A DNA stretch of 64,000 nucleotides from Apiosordaria backusii. Lineage: Eukaryota > Ascomycota > Sordariomycetes > Sordariales > Lasiosphaeriaceae. The position numbers were made by a program, and so were the translations under genes. Below the pieces are notes generated by a model, which saw only the letters and a list, made by a program, of their open reading frames with translations, did no database searches and was not told the DNA's origin. Shown piece by piece: positions 10,946-21,293 of this stretch (positions are counted from its first letter, which is position 1; the number at the start of each line of letters is the position of its first letter). The stretch lies in the NCBI GenBank assembly GCA_030549205.1, contig JAUKTV010000001.1, positions 4,588,001 to 4,652,000 of the forward strand, in the 5' to 3' direction.

Positions 10946-13072
10946 CTTGTCCGTCGTGTTTTGCCGGGTGGATTGAGTCAGGCGCGGATAGTAGCGCACG
11001 TCGGGATCTTGTTCTCACTTTTCCTTGAAGCAGCGCGCGGCGAGACCCGCAGTTGGTGTCGCACATGGACTCGCTCACTGGCGATATCCCGGCTTTTCTT
11101 CTCAAATGAGTTTGTTCCTTGCGGCAGTCGGGCTGTTGGGTCATCAGCTCACCCCTGGTCCATCAGGCAATCCTAGACAGGCGTGCGCATGAAGGAGGGG
11201 TATAATAAGACGCGATATTCGTCGCTCTAAAAGCAAATAATCACCCAAAAAAATGAGCAAAAAAAAAAAAAAAAAAACCTGGAGGATCGGGATGCCGGGA
11301 CGGGCGGATGACGGGTTTCGAGTCTTCGCGGTGACGCTGCAAACAGGCATCCAACCCACTTTCCCAGCAGGGCCCAAATTAGACGATCGCCGCGGGGAGT
11401 CTACCCCCTGGCTCCCTGGCCGGATGAAACACAGCTCGACTGGTTAGAGAGCGGGACGATGACAGGGGAAGCCGCCGTCCAGAAAACCCAACAGCGCGGG
11501 CTGGTTGGTCCGTAAGCAAGGACAGCCCGGGTGACAGTGATGACTCGCTACTTTTTTACGATCTGAGAAAACGTTTCTGTATTTTACTTGTATAGACATT
11601 TATGCCGTGGGAGCCGTGTAGATAAGAAATGAGTATATAAGCGAGACATCATCGCCGGTTCATTCAACATGCATATTCTGGTCTTCGATAGTCTCGATCA
11701 AATGTTCCAGGGACATTGGATGACGTCTTTTCCTTTCCTTAGCTTGTCGTTGAAGATAGCGGCAACCGCGGTGGAGGCGTCGTGGGCTTGCAAGTGTGCA
11801 TTGGTTCCCGCAGCCACGCCTGTCTTGGCTGTTAGTTTCCTCACGGTCTTTGGCTGTCTGCACTAACAAGGCCAGGAGATTGCATGACGATCCATCACCG
11901 GGAGGCCTGCTCGCCTGCTGAACAAGGGCCCTTCTGTAACGCCAACAGTCAGGCCAGCAGGTGCTCCGTGTCACTTCGTTCCCGACTTCGTGGGCGGTGT
12001 GCCTCTAGTGTACCTCCCGGGGGTTATCGTCGTGCAAGACTTTTAATCGACTTGAATCGAGATCAATTTACGACTCGTCCCGACCTGAGAGAGAAAGAAG
12101 AAAGCGACCTCGGATGCAATGCCACCTCGCCTACATATCCTTCGCAGATTCTCTCGAGATTTCCATGCACGTCGGTATTTCTACTGCATCGTATCGCTGC
12201 AAGAGAATTGTTCTGTGCCTCTCTCTGCATATTGGCGCTAGGGGACCTTGTGTAAGCTTGCTCTGCTGTCGTGTCCGGCAGGTTGCTTGCGCCGAACCAC
12301 TTTTATTCTTCCTCGGCGTTGCTGTCTGAGCCACGGGATTACGAGGCCTTGCCATACTGTTGTTGTTCAAGAAAGATAAAGGGGTCCGCACAACAGTCAA
12401 AAGGCCTACTTTTCTTCTTTACCGGACCCAGGGGCCCAGGTGTAACCTGCTATCCACCAGTTCATCAGGACCTGCATTCAACACGTCACCGAGGGCGTAT
12501 ATGCGATATATTAACAGTTCATTTGGAAGGACTCCTGCGTCGGTGAGGGTGTGCGGGACGTTGGTTACACACGAGGGTAAGCAGTCGAGATTGAAAAGAT
12601 GTTTGGAGACGTGGGGAAGCAATCCAGCCACCACCAGCCTCCCCCTGAACTCCTGAGCCTTGATTTTGTGAGGCAGGTTTTCCTTGCACAAAAGGGCCCG
12701 ACAGAAACTCAATTCTTTGTTAGTCCCTGGCCGAGTTGCCTAAGGTAAGCACAAGCTTCTTTTTGGTCGACTCTTCATGGCCATCCGTGGTGATACATCT
12801 CGCATGGACCATCTGAACCCAAGCGGATACTAGTCATTTGGAGCATATCAGGTACAACGCGCAAAGGTGCATATCCCACATTTACGCACGGTAGGGCCTT
12901 AACTTGGTGATCATGTGGAGAGAAGAGCTCAGATGAGCGAGCGAGGCTAGTTAAGATCACAAGTCGCAAGAATAGGTAGGAAAAGCTGTAGATCAGGCGC
13001 GCCGCGAAGACGGTCGGCTCTAAGCAGTCTAGTAGCCTTTTGAGATGTAAAATCTCACTAGCTTATAACTAA
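10946..13072. other. intergenic, no gene recognised
   Basis: About 2.1 kb lies between a minus-strand gene and the plus-strand GH76 gene. It has an A-rich tract near 11253-11277. The open frames here (for example 11884-12255) show no motif and no plausible intron structure. I see no signal-peptide-coding exon for the GH76 gene in the last part. Confidence 0.45.
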
Positions 13073-13135
13073 GGTAGAGCCAATTCACGACCAGTTTCCC
13101 TTTCTCGTTTTCGTGATCACTCATTCAATACCTCA

Positions 13136-14153
13136 AACCCGAACCCTGGGCTCACCAGTCCCGGAAATGAAGCCCTCCCTTTCTCCCAAGCCACCACCGC
13201 CCCCCTCAACCCTCGCAACAACACCAACAGCACCCTCAACCTAAACTACACCCTCCTCTCCCACCGCACCCTCTCCGCCCTAAACACCCAATTCTTCAAC
13301 TCCACGGCCCAGCGCTGGTCCCCAAAAGACCCCTGGTGGCTCTCCGCCATAGCCCTCACCAACCTCCTCTCCTACTCCCTCTCCACCAACACCACCTCCT
13401 ATCTTCCTCAAATTGTCTCCGTCATTGAATCCCAATCCCAACCCCTACCCTGGTGGCCCCAAGGCGAAGGCCTTTTCAGAGCAGGTATACCCCCCCTATT
13501 CGTTCCATAGCTAGCCCACTCACTTGCTAAAGGCTATGTGTAGACTCAACAGACGACACAGCCTGGTGGGCCCTCGCCCTTTTACTGGCCTACGATTTGA
13601 CAGGCAACATCACATACCTCGACATCGCGAAGAAGGACGAGTCCTACATCTGGCAGTACTGGAGCAACTCCACCTGCCAAGGCGGAATAATCCAAGACAT
13701 AAAGCACAACACGTACAAAAACGCCATCAGCAACGAGCTGTACATCGCTTTGGCGGCGGGGATATACCTCCGCACCCACGAGGCATCCTATCTCTCCAAA
13801 ACCGAAAAAGCCTGGACTTGGTTCAAGAAGTCGGGGATGATTAACCAACACAACCTAATCAACGACGGCTTAACTCAAGACCCATCCCACCCGGAGCGGT
13901 GTAGGAATAATAATCAGACGGAGTGGAGTTACAACCAAGGCGTTATTCTCGGTGCGCTTGTTGGTACGTACCTACCTACTGTCATCTTTGTCGAAAGTGG
14001 GTGGGTGGTGTGTGTGCTGATAAAAATGGGGAGTTATTAATAGATTTATATCACGCGACGGGGAACAGTTCCTATCTATCATACGCCCGCAAGATTGCCG
14101 ACGCGGCGGTGGGGGGTTTCTCCCCTCTGATCACCACCTTTTCTTCTTCTTCT

Positions 14154-14185
<32 letters not shown>

Positions 14186-14540
14186 CTCTGGTGGGAGTGG
14201 GATGTTGACTGAGTCCTGCGAGGATGAGGGTGAAGATGATGGGCAAGGTTGCAACAACGATCAGCAGGCCTTCAAGGGGATTTTCGCGAGCAACTTGGCC
14301 AAGCTGGATCAGGAGTACCCCGATGACAAAAGGCCTTATAGGGAGTTGCTGGTTGGTTGGGCGGAGGGGATGTATACATATGACAGGGAAACGGTAACGG
14401 TTGATGGTGATGGTGAGGAGGAGGGGCCGGGGACAGATAGGGAGGAGGAAGGGGATTTGTACGATGTTTCTTGGGGTGGGCCGTATAGAAGGTCGAGTTT
14501 AGGGAGACAGGTTGCTGCGGGGGGTTGTTGGTTGGGTTGA
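13136..14540 (+). CDS. glycoside hydrolase family 76 (alpha-1,6-mannanase-like), 5' end not found
   Basis: Three exons are seen: about 13136-13484, 13544-13963 and 14044-14540. GH76 hallmarks are DDTAWWALALLLAYDLTGN, AISNELYIALAAGIYL, WSYNQGVILGALVG, the tail of the fold QQAFKGIFASNLAKL, and DVSWGGPY. Secreted fungal members act on alpha-1,6-mannan; related DFG5/DCW1 proteins link GPI proteins to the wall. The first exon begins at about the position expected for a mature N-terminus (NPGLTSPGNEALPFS). The frame is open back only to a TAA at 13070, with no ATG and no signal peptide. The third exon holds 16 consecutive Ser codons at 14142-14189. The last residues would read more like the family if one more G stood in the run at 14519-14524. 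It may be a 5'-broken pseudogene or have an unrecognised first exon. Confidence 0.75.
14142..14189 (+). repeat. TCT/TCC trinucleotide repeat encoding 16 Ser inside GH76
   Basis: A microsatellite of 16 in-frame TCT/TCC codons follows LITTF and precedes GGSGMLTESC in the GH76 reading frame. It is in frame, so it lengthens a surface loop rather than breaking the gene. Confidence 0.9.
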
Positions 14541-14722
14541 TCTAGCTAGGCAGATGGGTAGGTAGCTAAGTTGAAGATCAGTTGGGAAACAGACGTGTTG
14601 TTGAGGGGTGCTATTCGAGTTGGGGTTGAACTGGTTGCCCCGGTGCCGCCGGTAGATAGACGCGCGAAAACCCAAGCATATAGCATCCAGAACCGTACCA
14701 TGTAAATAACCAAACAATCACA

Positions 14723-14868
14723 GGGCGTATGGTCTAGTGGTCAGGACGTCTCAGTTGCAAAAAATGTTCGTTGCCTTGAAGCTGTTACAAGACAGGTGAA
14801 CGGGGTTCCAATGATACATACAAACTTGCTCCATGAGAAGATCCCAGGTTCGAATCCTGGTACGTCCA
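14723..14868 (+). tRNA. intron-containing tRNA, probably tRNA-Ala(UGC)
   Basis: The acceptor stem GGGCGTA (14723-14729) pairs with TACGTCC (14861-14867), followed by A73. The D-arm is GTCT/GGAC (14732-14735, 14744-14747). The anticodon stem TCTCA (14749-14753) pairs with TGAGA (14834-14838). The T-arm CCAGG/CCTGG carries the loop TTCGAAT. Box A reads TGGTCTAGTGG and box B GGTTCGAATCC. With U33 at 14755, the anticodon at 14756-14758 is TGC. The G3:U70 pair and A73 are the known identity elements of tRNA-Ala. The canonical intron site after position 37 gives an intron of about 73 nt (14760-14832), long for a fungal tRNA. The D-arm is not the usual Ala type, so the isoacceptor call is less sure than the tRNA call. 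Confidence 0.65.
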
Positions 14869-15780
14869 ACCCAGCTTTTTTAGTCTCTGTTGTTTTTTTG
14901 TTTAAGCTGCTTCTCAAGCAGCGGGATAGTCCAAGGGTGTCACGCGGGCTGGCATACCTAGTCGTTAATTACGGAGTATGAGAGATCCTTCCCAGAATTC
15001 CCCTTGCACACGATATATAGGGATGGGAGCTACGATGAAAACTTATAAAGGAAGCTCCACTTGTTCACGATACTATCTGTTTAGAAGCTTAGATGAAGAA
15101 TTATAAAGGAAGTCCGCTTGCTAGCGATGCCTTTTTTTGTAGCTCAGATGGAGCCCAAATAAAGCTGAGTTGCAAACACTTACCAAGCTTCAGGATGAAG
15201 ATGGGAAGATAAGCTAAAGGGGCCGCTGAGGAGACAAGAAGGGGGTTCTGAAACGGATGTCTTGTGGTTATTCTCGAAGAGAGGTATACAGTGACAACAA
15301 TCCCATCACACCACAGCACTCATCAACAAAGGTAGTAATCAAACACTTTTATTCCCTCACTGCCGACTGTGAACATGGTCAACAGCCTAGCTAAACTAAC
15401 AAGTTTCCGTTTCCAAGCAAATAAAAGAGGTCGCCCTCCATATAAAAGAGGAAAACAACAGCGGTCCGTTGATATAAACATCCCATCCATCGCTGTCATC
15501 ATCGTGACTGATCAACCAACCCATGAAAAACCATCCCCATCGACGCCCCCGCTTAAGCGCCTCATGATTAGAAAAAAAAAAAAAGTCAGAAAACAACCAT
15601 TCCCAGCCTGTTCCTCTTGACCGAATGACAGCAACAGACCATGAGTGGAGGTATCTTCCGCGAAAACAACACAGAGAGTATAGCAAACAACACAAAACCT
15701 AACAAGTATTTTTCATGGGCAAAAGCCCCCATCGTTGACCAAATGTACTGGACTCCCCCAAGTCCACGTTCAGATGTGAC
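14869..15780. other. intergenic and pacC 3' flank
   Basis: This holds an imperfect ~45-bp direct repeat (15026-15071 and 15085-15129) and, further right, the 3' flank of pacC on the minus strand. No gene is recognised. Confidence 0.45.
15026..15129. repeat. imperfect direct repeat, two ~45-bp copies
   Basis: Copies at about 15026-15071 and 15085-15129 share a core (TTATAAAGGAAG) and align over their length with scattered substitutions and a one-base gap. They lie in non-coding DNA between the tRNA and pacC. Confidence 0.6.
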
Positions 15781-17720
15781 TTAGTGCCCCGCGGGAGGGA
15801 GCACAGGGTAGGAAACACGACCAGGGTCGGTGGGCGGGCTGGGACGAGAACGCTCGGCAAGCGCGGGGTCGATGCGGCTGTTGTCCGAATCATCCTCGTA
15901 GTCGCGGCGCTCAAGACGCTGACGGATGGCGCTCCTCAACGCCTCAATGGTGCGCATGTTGTTGAGCCAGTCATCATAAGTCTCGCCATCGGGGCCCTCG
16001 GACTCACCCGAAGGCGAGCTGACCGAGGACGCACCAGGCTGGGCAGCCGTGGGAGTACGGGCACCGTCAGACTCAGAGCCAGAGCGGCGGGCAGCAGTCT
16101 GGAGCATACCACCAGAGAGGCGGCGCTCATTGTGAGTAAAGTTGGACCCCAGACCGGCAGCAGTAGGAGGGTAAGGCAGAGGGTTAGCACGGCTGCTGAG
16201 GTTGGGGTAGTTGACCGAGGTAGAACTGTGCCGCGAGACAGGAGACATGCCGGAGGACGAGGTGGTAGGCGAGTGGCCAGACGTGTAGGACATGTTGCTG
16301 GAGGGAGGTGTGACAGCGGGGGTGCCGCTGCCGGAGTGGGACGGGGCGGCACTGAGGGGAGACAAGACCTGCTGGGCACCAGAAGCAGCATAAGGGTCAA
16401 CAGCCGGGCGAGTCGCATAGCTAGGCGACGGGTGGCGGAGATCAACAGGGGCATAGTGAGAGTTGGGAGACCCGGTGTTCTCATAGACGGTGTGCTGCAT
16501 CTGCTCAAGCATCTGGTCGATCTGCGTCAAATCCTCCTTGGTGCGAAGATTGGGCATGGGCGGCAGATAGTAATGCTGGGTGAGAGGAGTGGCGTGGGAA
16601 CCACCACCCATGGCTAGAGTGTGCGGCGCCTGGGCCATGTACTCGGTAGCAACACCACCGCCGGCTTGGAACCCAATGTTATGGATGGGCATCAAGGAGC
16701 GGCCAACTTGCTGGTAGGAACTGGGGTCAATCTGGCGGCGCTTAAGACTGCCAAAGAGCTCGTTCAAGTTATCCAGCTGGCGCTTCTCCCGGGGGTCGGC
16801 ATAGGAAGAGGCCTGGTGGTTCATGAAGTCTCCGCGGGGAGCGCCCATGGGCTGAGAGTAGTACATGGGAGGCCCAGTGTGATAAGATGGGTGCTGAGGA
16901 GCGGCCGCATGCTGCCCGTAGTAACTAGGCTGACCATTCTGGTGCGGGTGGCCAAAGGGGCCCGTGTTAGTACCGCGCATGTGGCCATTATGATCATAGA
17001 AAGCGGGGGGAGCTAGAGGCAGATTAGCCTCGAAACCTTTGGGAGAACGAAAACGTGTTTGGTCGAGAGCAGTCGAGTAGTCAAGAGATAGGAGTTTCAA
17101 GAGTTACATACCTTTCGAGTTTGGGTGAGCGCGGTAAGCAGGGTTCATGCCACCGGGCTGGTCCTGGGGGGTTCTACCAACCAGGACCGAGTCATCGGCA
17201 TGAGTCTTGACATGCTTCTTGAGATCCTGGGGGCGCTTGAACGACTTGCCGCAAAAGTCACACTTGTGTGGCTTCAAAGGGACATGGACACGGATGTGAG
17301 AAGTAATGTGATCCCTCTTGACAGTGGTTGTCCTACAAGCGTTCCACTGGCAGGTAAGGTTCAGATTATTGGTGCTCTTGCGTCCCACGTGCTTCTCGCA
17401 GATATGTTCCTGGAGAGGATTATCAGCACATTGCCGTAGCCAAAGCGACTCGAAAACAAACTTACATAGAGTACCTCGGCAGACTGGAAACGCTCGTTGC
17501 ACTCGGACCACCGGCAGACGAGGCTCTCATCTTGGGCAGTGCTGCCGGATGAGCTGGCTGTGGGGGCGGCGGATGGCGCGGGAGTCGCGCCGTTGGAGGT
17601 AGAGCTGGACGACCCGGAAGAGGGAGCAGCCGCAGCAGCTGCCGGAGTGGCAGTACTTGCGGTGGTCTCGGCTGCCGGTACCGTTGGCGATACCTGTGGA
17701 GGTGAGATGCCCGAGGACAT
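15781..17720 (-). CDS. pacC: pH-response transcription factor PacC (Rim101)
   Basis: Three exons (17466-17720, 17112-17409, 15781-17036) encode about 602 residues from the ATG at 17720. Residues ~68-157 form three C2H2 fingers: CRWSECNERF..H..H, CQWNACRTTTVKRDHITSH and CDFCGKSFKRPQDLKKHVKTH, the PacC signature. The linker and C-terminal half are low complexity. Two YPxL motifs, YPNL near residue 461 and YPVL near 594, match the PalA/Rim20-binding motifs that flank the PalB cleavage region in PacC. A segment between them (ERRLSGGMLQ) resembles the conserved signalling-protease box. After proteolytic activation at alkaline pH, PacC binds 5'-GCCARG-3' and activates alkaline genes and represses acidic genes. 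The intron 2 acceptor is the unusual AAAG. The upstream region is packed with GCCAAG sites. Confidence 0.95.
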
Positions 17721-17734
17721 GGCTGCTGTAGTAT

Positions 17735-17843
17735 CACGTGAAGGCACGTGAAGCTTGGCGGTGTTGGTGAAGGGAAGAAGTCCGGAGGTGGCGTTTTTCC
17801 GAGGACCGATTTTCACTGGCCAGTTTTTTGTTGTGATCACGTG
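17735..17843. promoter_or_regulatory. three CACGTG E-boxes just upstream of the pacC start
   Basis: CACGTG occurs at 17735-17740, 17745-17750 and 17838-17843, within about 125 bp of the pacC ATG at 17720. The palindrome is the core site of bHLH factors in fungi. A fourth copy stands at 18955-18960. Which factor binds is not known from the sequence. Confidence 0.5.
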
Positions 17844-18776
17844 GGGTTGTCGAGAGACAAGCCCTAGCCCCACTCTTTTCAAAGGGTGCCGAGAGTCGAC
17901 TGCTTGCGGTGCGAAGAATGCCAAGACCGGGAGAGCGTGATGGCTGGGCAGACTCGTCTTGTCGGGACGCGGTATGTGGATGAAATCAGACAGCCGCAAC
18001 AATGATGTGGCGAAACTTTTGCGTTTGCAGCAACGTTTTGGTTCTGCTCGTTGGACGTGGCTCAGAGTTTGTTGCAGAGAGGAAAATGCTTCACGTTGGG
18101 ATTTCAGGAGAACAGCGGGCCATTATGTCCTTTATTACAGCTTTTTGCTCTCATGGCAATACATGGCGGAAACTCTTGGCAAACTCTCTTGGCCTCCTTG
18201 GCCTCACTTGGCAAGTCGGGGCCTCGGATGCCAAGCTCATATCATTGGCTGATGGTGGCAGCGTCGGCCCGCCCGTCGTACCTGCTGTTGAGCAACCCAC
18301 ACTGCTGCGCCCCTCCCACCGCCGGTTTCGGTTGGCTTTCTAACAAGCCCTAACAGCGCTACTTTGCCGCCAAGAGTAGCCAAGATGATGCCAAGCCTTG
18401 GTATTTGCGAGGAATCCCTTGGCAGCCGTCCGTTGCCTCCCTCTCACTTGCCTCTTGGAGTCACACGCTTTGCCCACATCCCCAGTGCTCATGCGACCCC
18501 TGACTGAATGATCGATCGTGATAGAGACCTTTGTGTGGTCGGAGAGGGGGGATTGTCGGCACAACTCCACTCTGGCAATCGTGGGTCGCGTTGGGCATCA
18601 TTGCTGTTTTTGAAGTTTTTTCTGTTGCGTTGCGGCTGCTTGCTATCTCCAAACAACAAATGCAAGCCATCAGGTTCCAAAATAGGCGACGCGATTTGAT
18701 AACGCTATCAAGCCACACTGATCACGGCAGCACAACACCTGCCAAGAGATCACCCTCCGCGCGCCAAGTACTTGGC
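17754..18776. promoter_or_regulatory. cluster of 14 PacC-type GCCAAG/CTTGGC sites upstream of pacC
   Basis: Exact GCCAAG or CTTGGC hexamers start at 17754, 17920, 18175, 18188, 18197, 18207, 18230, 18369, 18379, 18390, 18418, 18741, 18763 and 18771. A random 1-kb sequence would hold about half a copy. The hexamer is the established PacC recognition site (5'-GCCARG-3'), and the cluster lies in the pacC upstream region. The last two form the palindrome GCCAAGTACTTGGC at 18763-18776. At least five more copies occur at 19328-19599. Autoregulation by PacC is inferred. Confidence 0.75.
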
Positions 18777-21293
18777 GACCCCGACTTTCTTGATACCATT
18801 TTGCCTGGGCGATTACCATCAGTTTGGGTCAGCACAACCAACAGCGCGCTGCTTTCTCGAAGCGACAGAAAACGTTGATTTAAAGCGGCGGACGAGCGTC
18901 CGCTAGATGAACACCTGAAAACAATTGTCGCTACAAGTGCTGCGAGTCAAACTGCACGTGCTACGCCTTCTCCACGTCTGTCGTCCGTTGTCCGTCGGCC
19001 TGACCCCGCGTATTGGGTCTCCATCCCAGGCGAGATGAAGTGGAGAGAGCTCTGCTTCGGTCAGCTGTCAGTGGGAGCAAGGTGAGTGCGCCCCGCAGCT
19101 TCGTTGATTGGGTGATGTTTTCCTTCTATTGCAAACAACGACCAGCCCATTACCCAATCTCAACCAAACTCGCGCTCCTGTTGGGTTTTGAAAAAAAGTG
19201 TTCAACTTCTTTCAGTCACTCCATCTCTACCACTGCCATGCATATCAAACACGTTGGACATCTCCAATTACCTCACACGGCACGGGCTCCGTCAAAGCAC
19301 CACATCTGCGGCTCCATCATTCTTCAACTTGGCATTTGTCCTCGGCGCCATGGATTTCCTCCTCGGCAGCCTCTTGGCCTCTCTCCCGCCCGCCAAGTCA
19401 TGCCCAGCATTGCCCAGAATTGCCCAGGAGCGCCCAGCCACGCCGAGAATGCCGAGCGGAGGTTCGCAATTCTTGGCTGGATTTCCTACGCTCTCCTTCC
19501 CCCTTTTTCCCCCTTTCACCCGCATCGGTTGCACGGTTGATTTTTTCCAAGATTGCCCAAGACATTTCTCTCCGGTTCAAAAACTCCAACGGGGCCAAGA
19601 TATCCGATGGGTTTCTCTGGGGATTCCCCGAGTTCTTGGGACCTCTTGGGAGCCCGGGGCAAGCAGTGGCTTGTTTCCCCGTAGGATTCTCTTGGAAAGC
19701 TTGGTATGGAGGACAAGGTGAGATGACGTCGAGTGTGTAACAATAACAATTCAATGGACGACGACAGATAGTGATGAGGATATCGACAGCAACATCCAAC
19801 GTCTAACATCCATTGCCAACAGCCATTGCTGTCGCCACCATTCGATGTTGTGATATTTGATCATGCTGAGAGATTCCACACCCCCGCTTATTTCTCCAGT
19901 GAAGCCTTTGCAGTCGACAAAATTAGGCCGAATGATATCTCAACGTATGTAAACAAATCCACACATCAAACCCACGTGTACATCGCCCAAATGCTTATCA
20001 CAAGCCGAGACTTATCGCGCACGTGCTCTCCGATACCGGTTAGCAGATCCGAAATCTATCAAGGTTTATCCCGGGACACTCCATCTCGACGTTGAGCTAA
20101 CAGCCAAAGAAAATGAAATGGAGATGTCGACAGCATGAACTCAATGTGGACCCTCTTCAAAGACCATTGATGCGCTCCATGATATGGACCCGGGCATAAA
20201 CCCAGCCTCTCCATGTTCATTATCTTTGATATGATCAATAATATACCGCAACGTTTAAAGCTACAAACTTCGCGCGCTGTCAGACCTTTCTCGGAGCACA
20301 TGGAGACTAGAATATGTAGAGGGTCCCGAGATTTCAAGACCTCAAAGCAGCATCACCTCATCCGGCGATAAACTCCATCTTCCTTGACACCCAGATCATA
20401 GAGCATCCAAATCAGCAAAGTCATCTCTCGCCCATAGATATCACCGAATAAGCCATCCATAAAAGAACCTTTTATTGACAGTAAAAAACGGGACATTCAC
20501 TGGGTTTCAGCTTCGAGCTACTCCTAATTCTCTACATCACTCCCCCCCCCAATACCTCTTTATACACCACTTAACTCATCCACTTCTAGGACTTCCTCAT
20601 CGTTTCACACACAATATTCCCCTTTCCCAACCGGCTCAAGAGTTTCCCTTCAGTAGACACACCCGCTTCTATCAGCTACATAAATCCCTAACATCCCCCC
20701 TCCCTCCTCTGCCAAAACAGTAGAGTCAAAAAAGCGGCAACTAACCAGCAGCAGTCAAAGACTGATGATACTAATCATCCTAACATTATGTTTAAACCCA
20801 CTAAGCCGACAAATTCTCATACATAGAAGTTAGTACCCACAAGACCCATCCTCCCCCAAGCAGTAGCAGGCACGTAAATCTACTTTGTAATCCCAACTGC
20901 ACCATCCGGCCCTCCATCTCCACACTCCACACCCTCCCTTCACGCCCCAACCCAGCGATAGGCTGACCATCAGAATTCAACTCGAAGCTAAGAATGACCA
21001 ACCTGCGGCTTCTTCTGAATCAACTACCGCCTCAACACGATAGATATATCCACTCGCGCAACTGAACAGAGACCCGTCGATTTCATCACGCCCAACGGGC
21101 CTTTGATCATAGTAGCTGCGAGGATATGTACTGACCTTTGGATGGTCGGCACGTGTTCACGAACGCATGTTAGGCATCAAGATAAAAGAACCATAGATCG
21201 ATTCTGTAGACGAGACCGCTATGCTAGAGTCTTGTGCCTGTAAAACTCTTTAAGAGAGATGGAAATGAAGCTATGATACATGTGTCTGGTCCT
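18777..21293. other. long intergenic region upstream of pacC
   Basis: No convincing exon occurs on either strand. The part at 19328-19599 has further GCCAAG/CTTGGC hexamers and short repeats built on GCCCAG (19402-19440). Together with the site cluster to its left, the space between the pacC start and the next gene is about 3.6 kb, long compared with other intergenic spaces in the first half of the window. Confidence 0.5.

Noticed and set aside
11253..11277. poly-A tract as a retroposon tail
   Set aside because: No coding remnant or target-site duplication beside it; homopolymer tracts are common in this DNA.
19188..19740. overlapping plus-strand open frames of 175-180 codons
   Set aside because: Three frames are open at once in this C-rich region, none with motifs; more likely non-coding upstream sequence of pacC.
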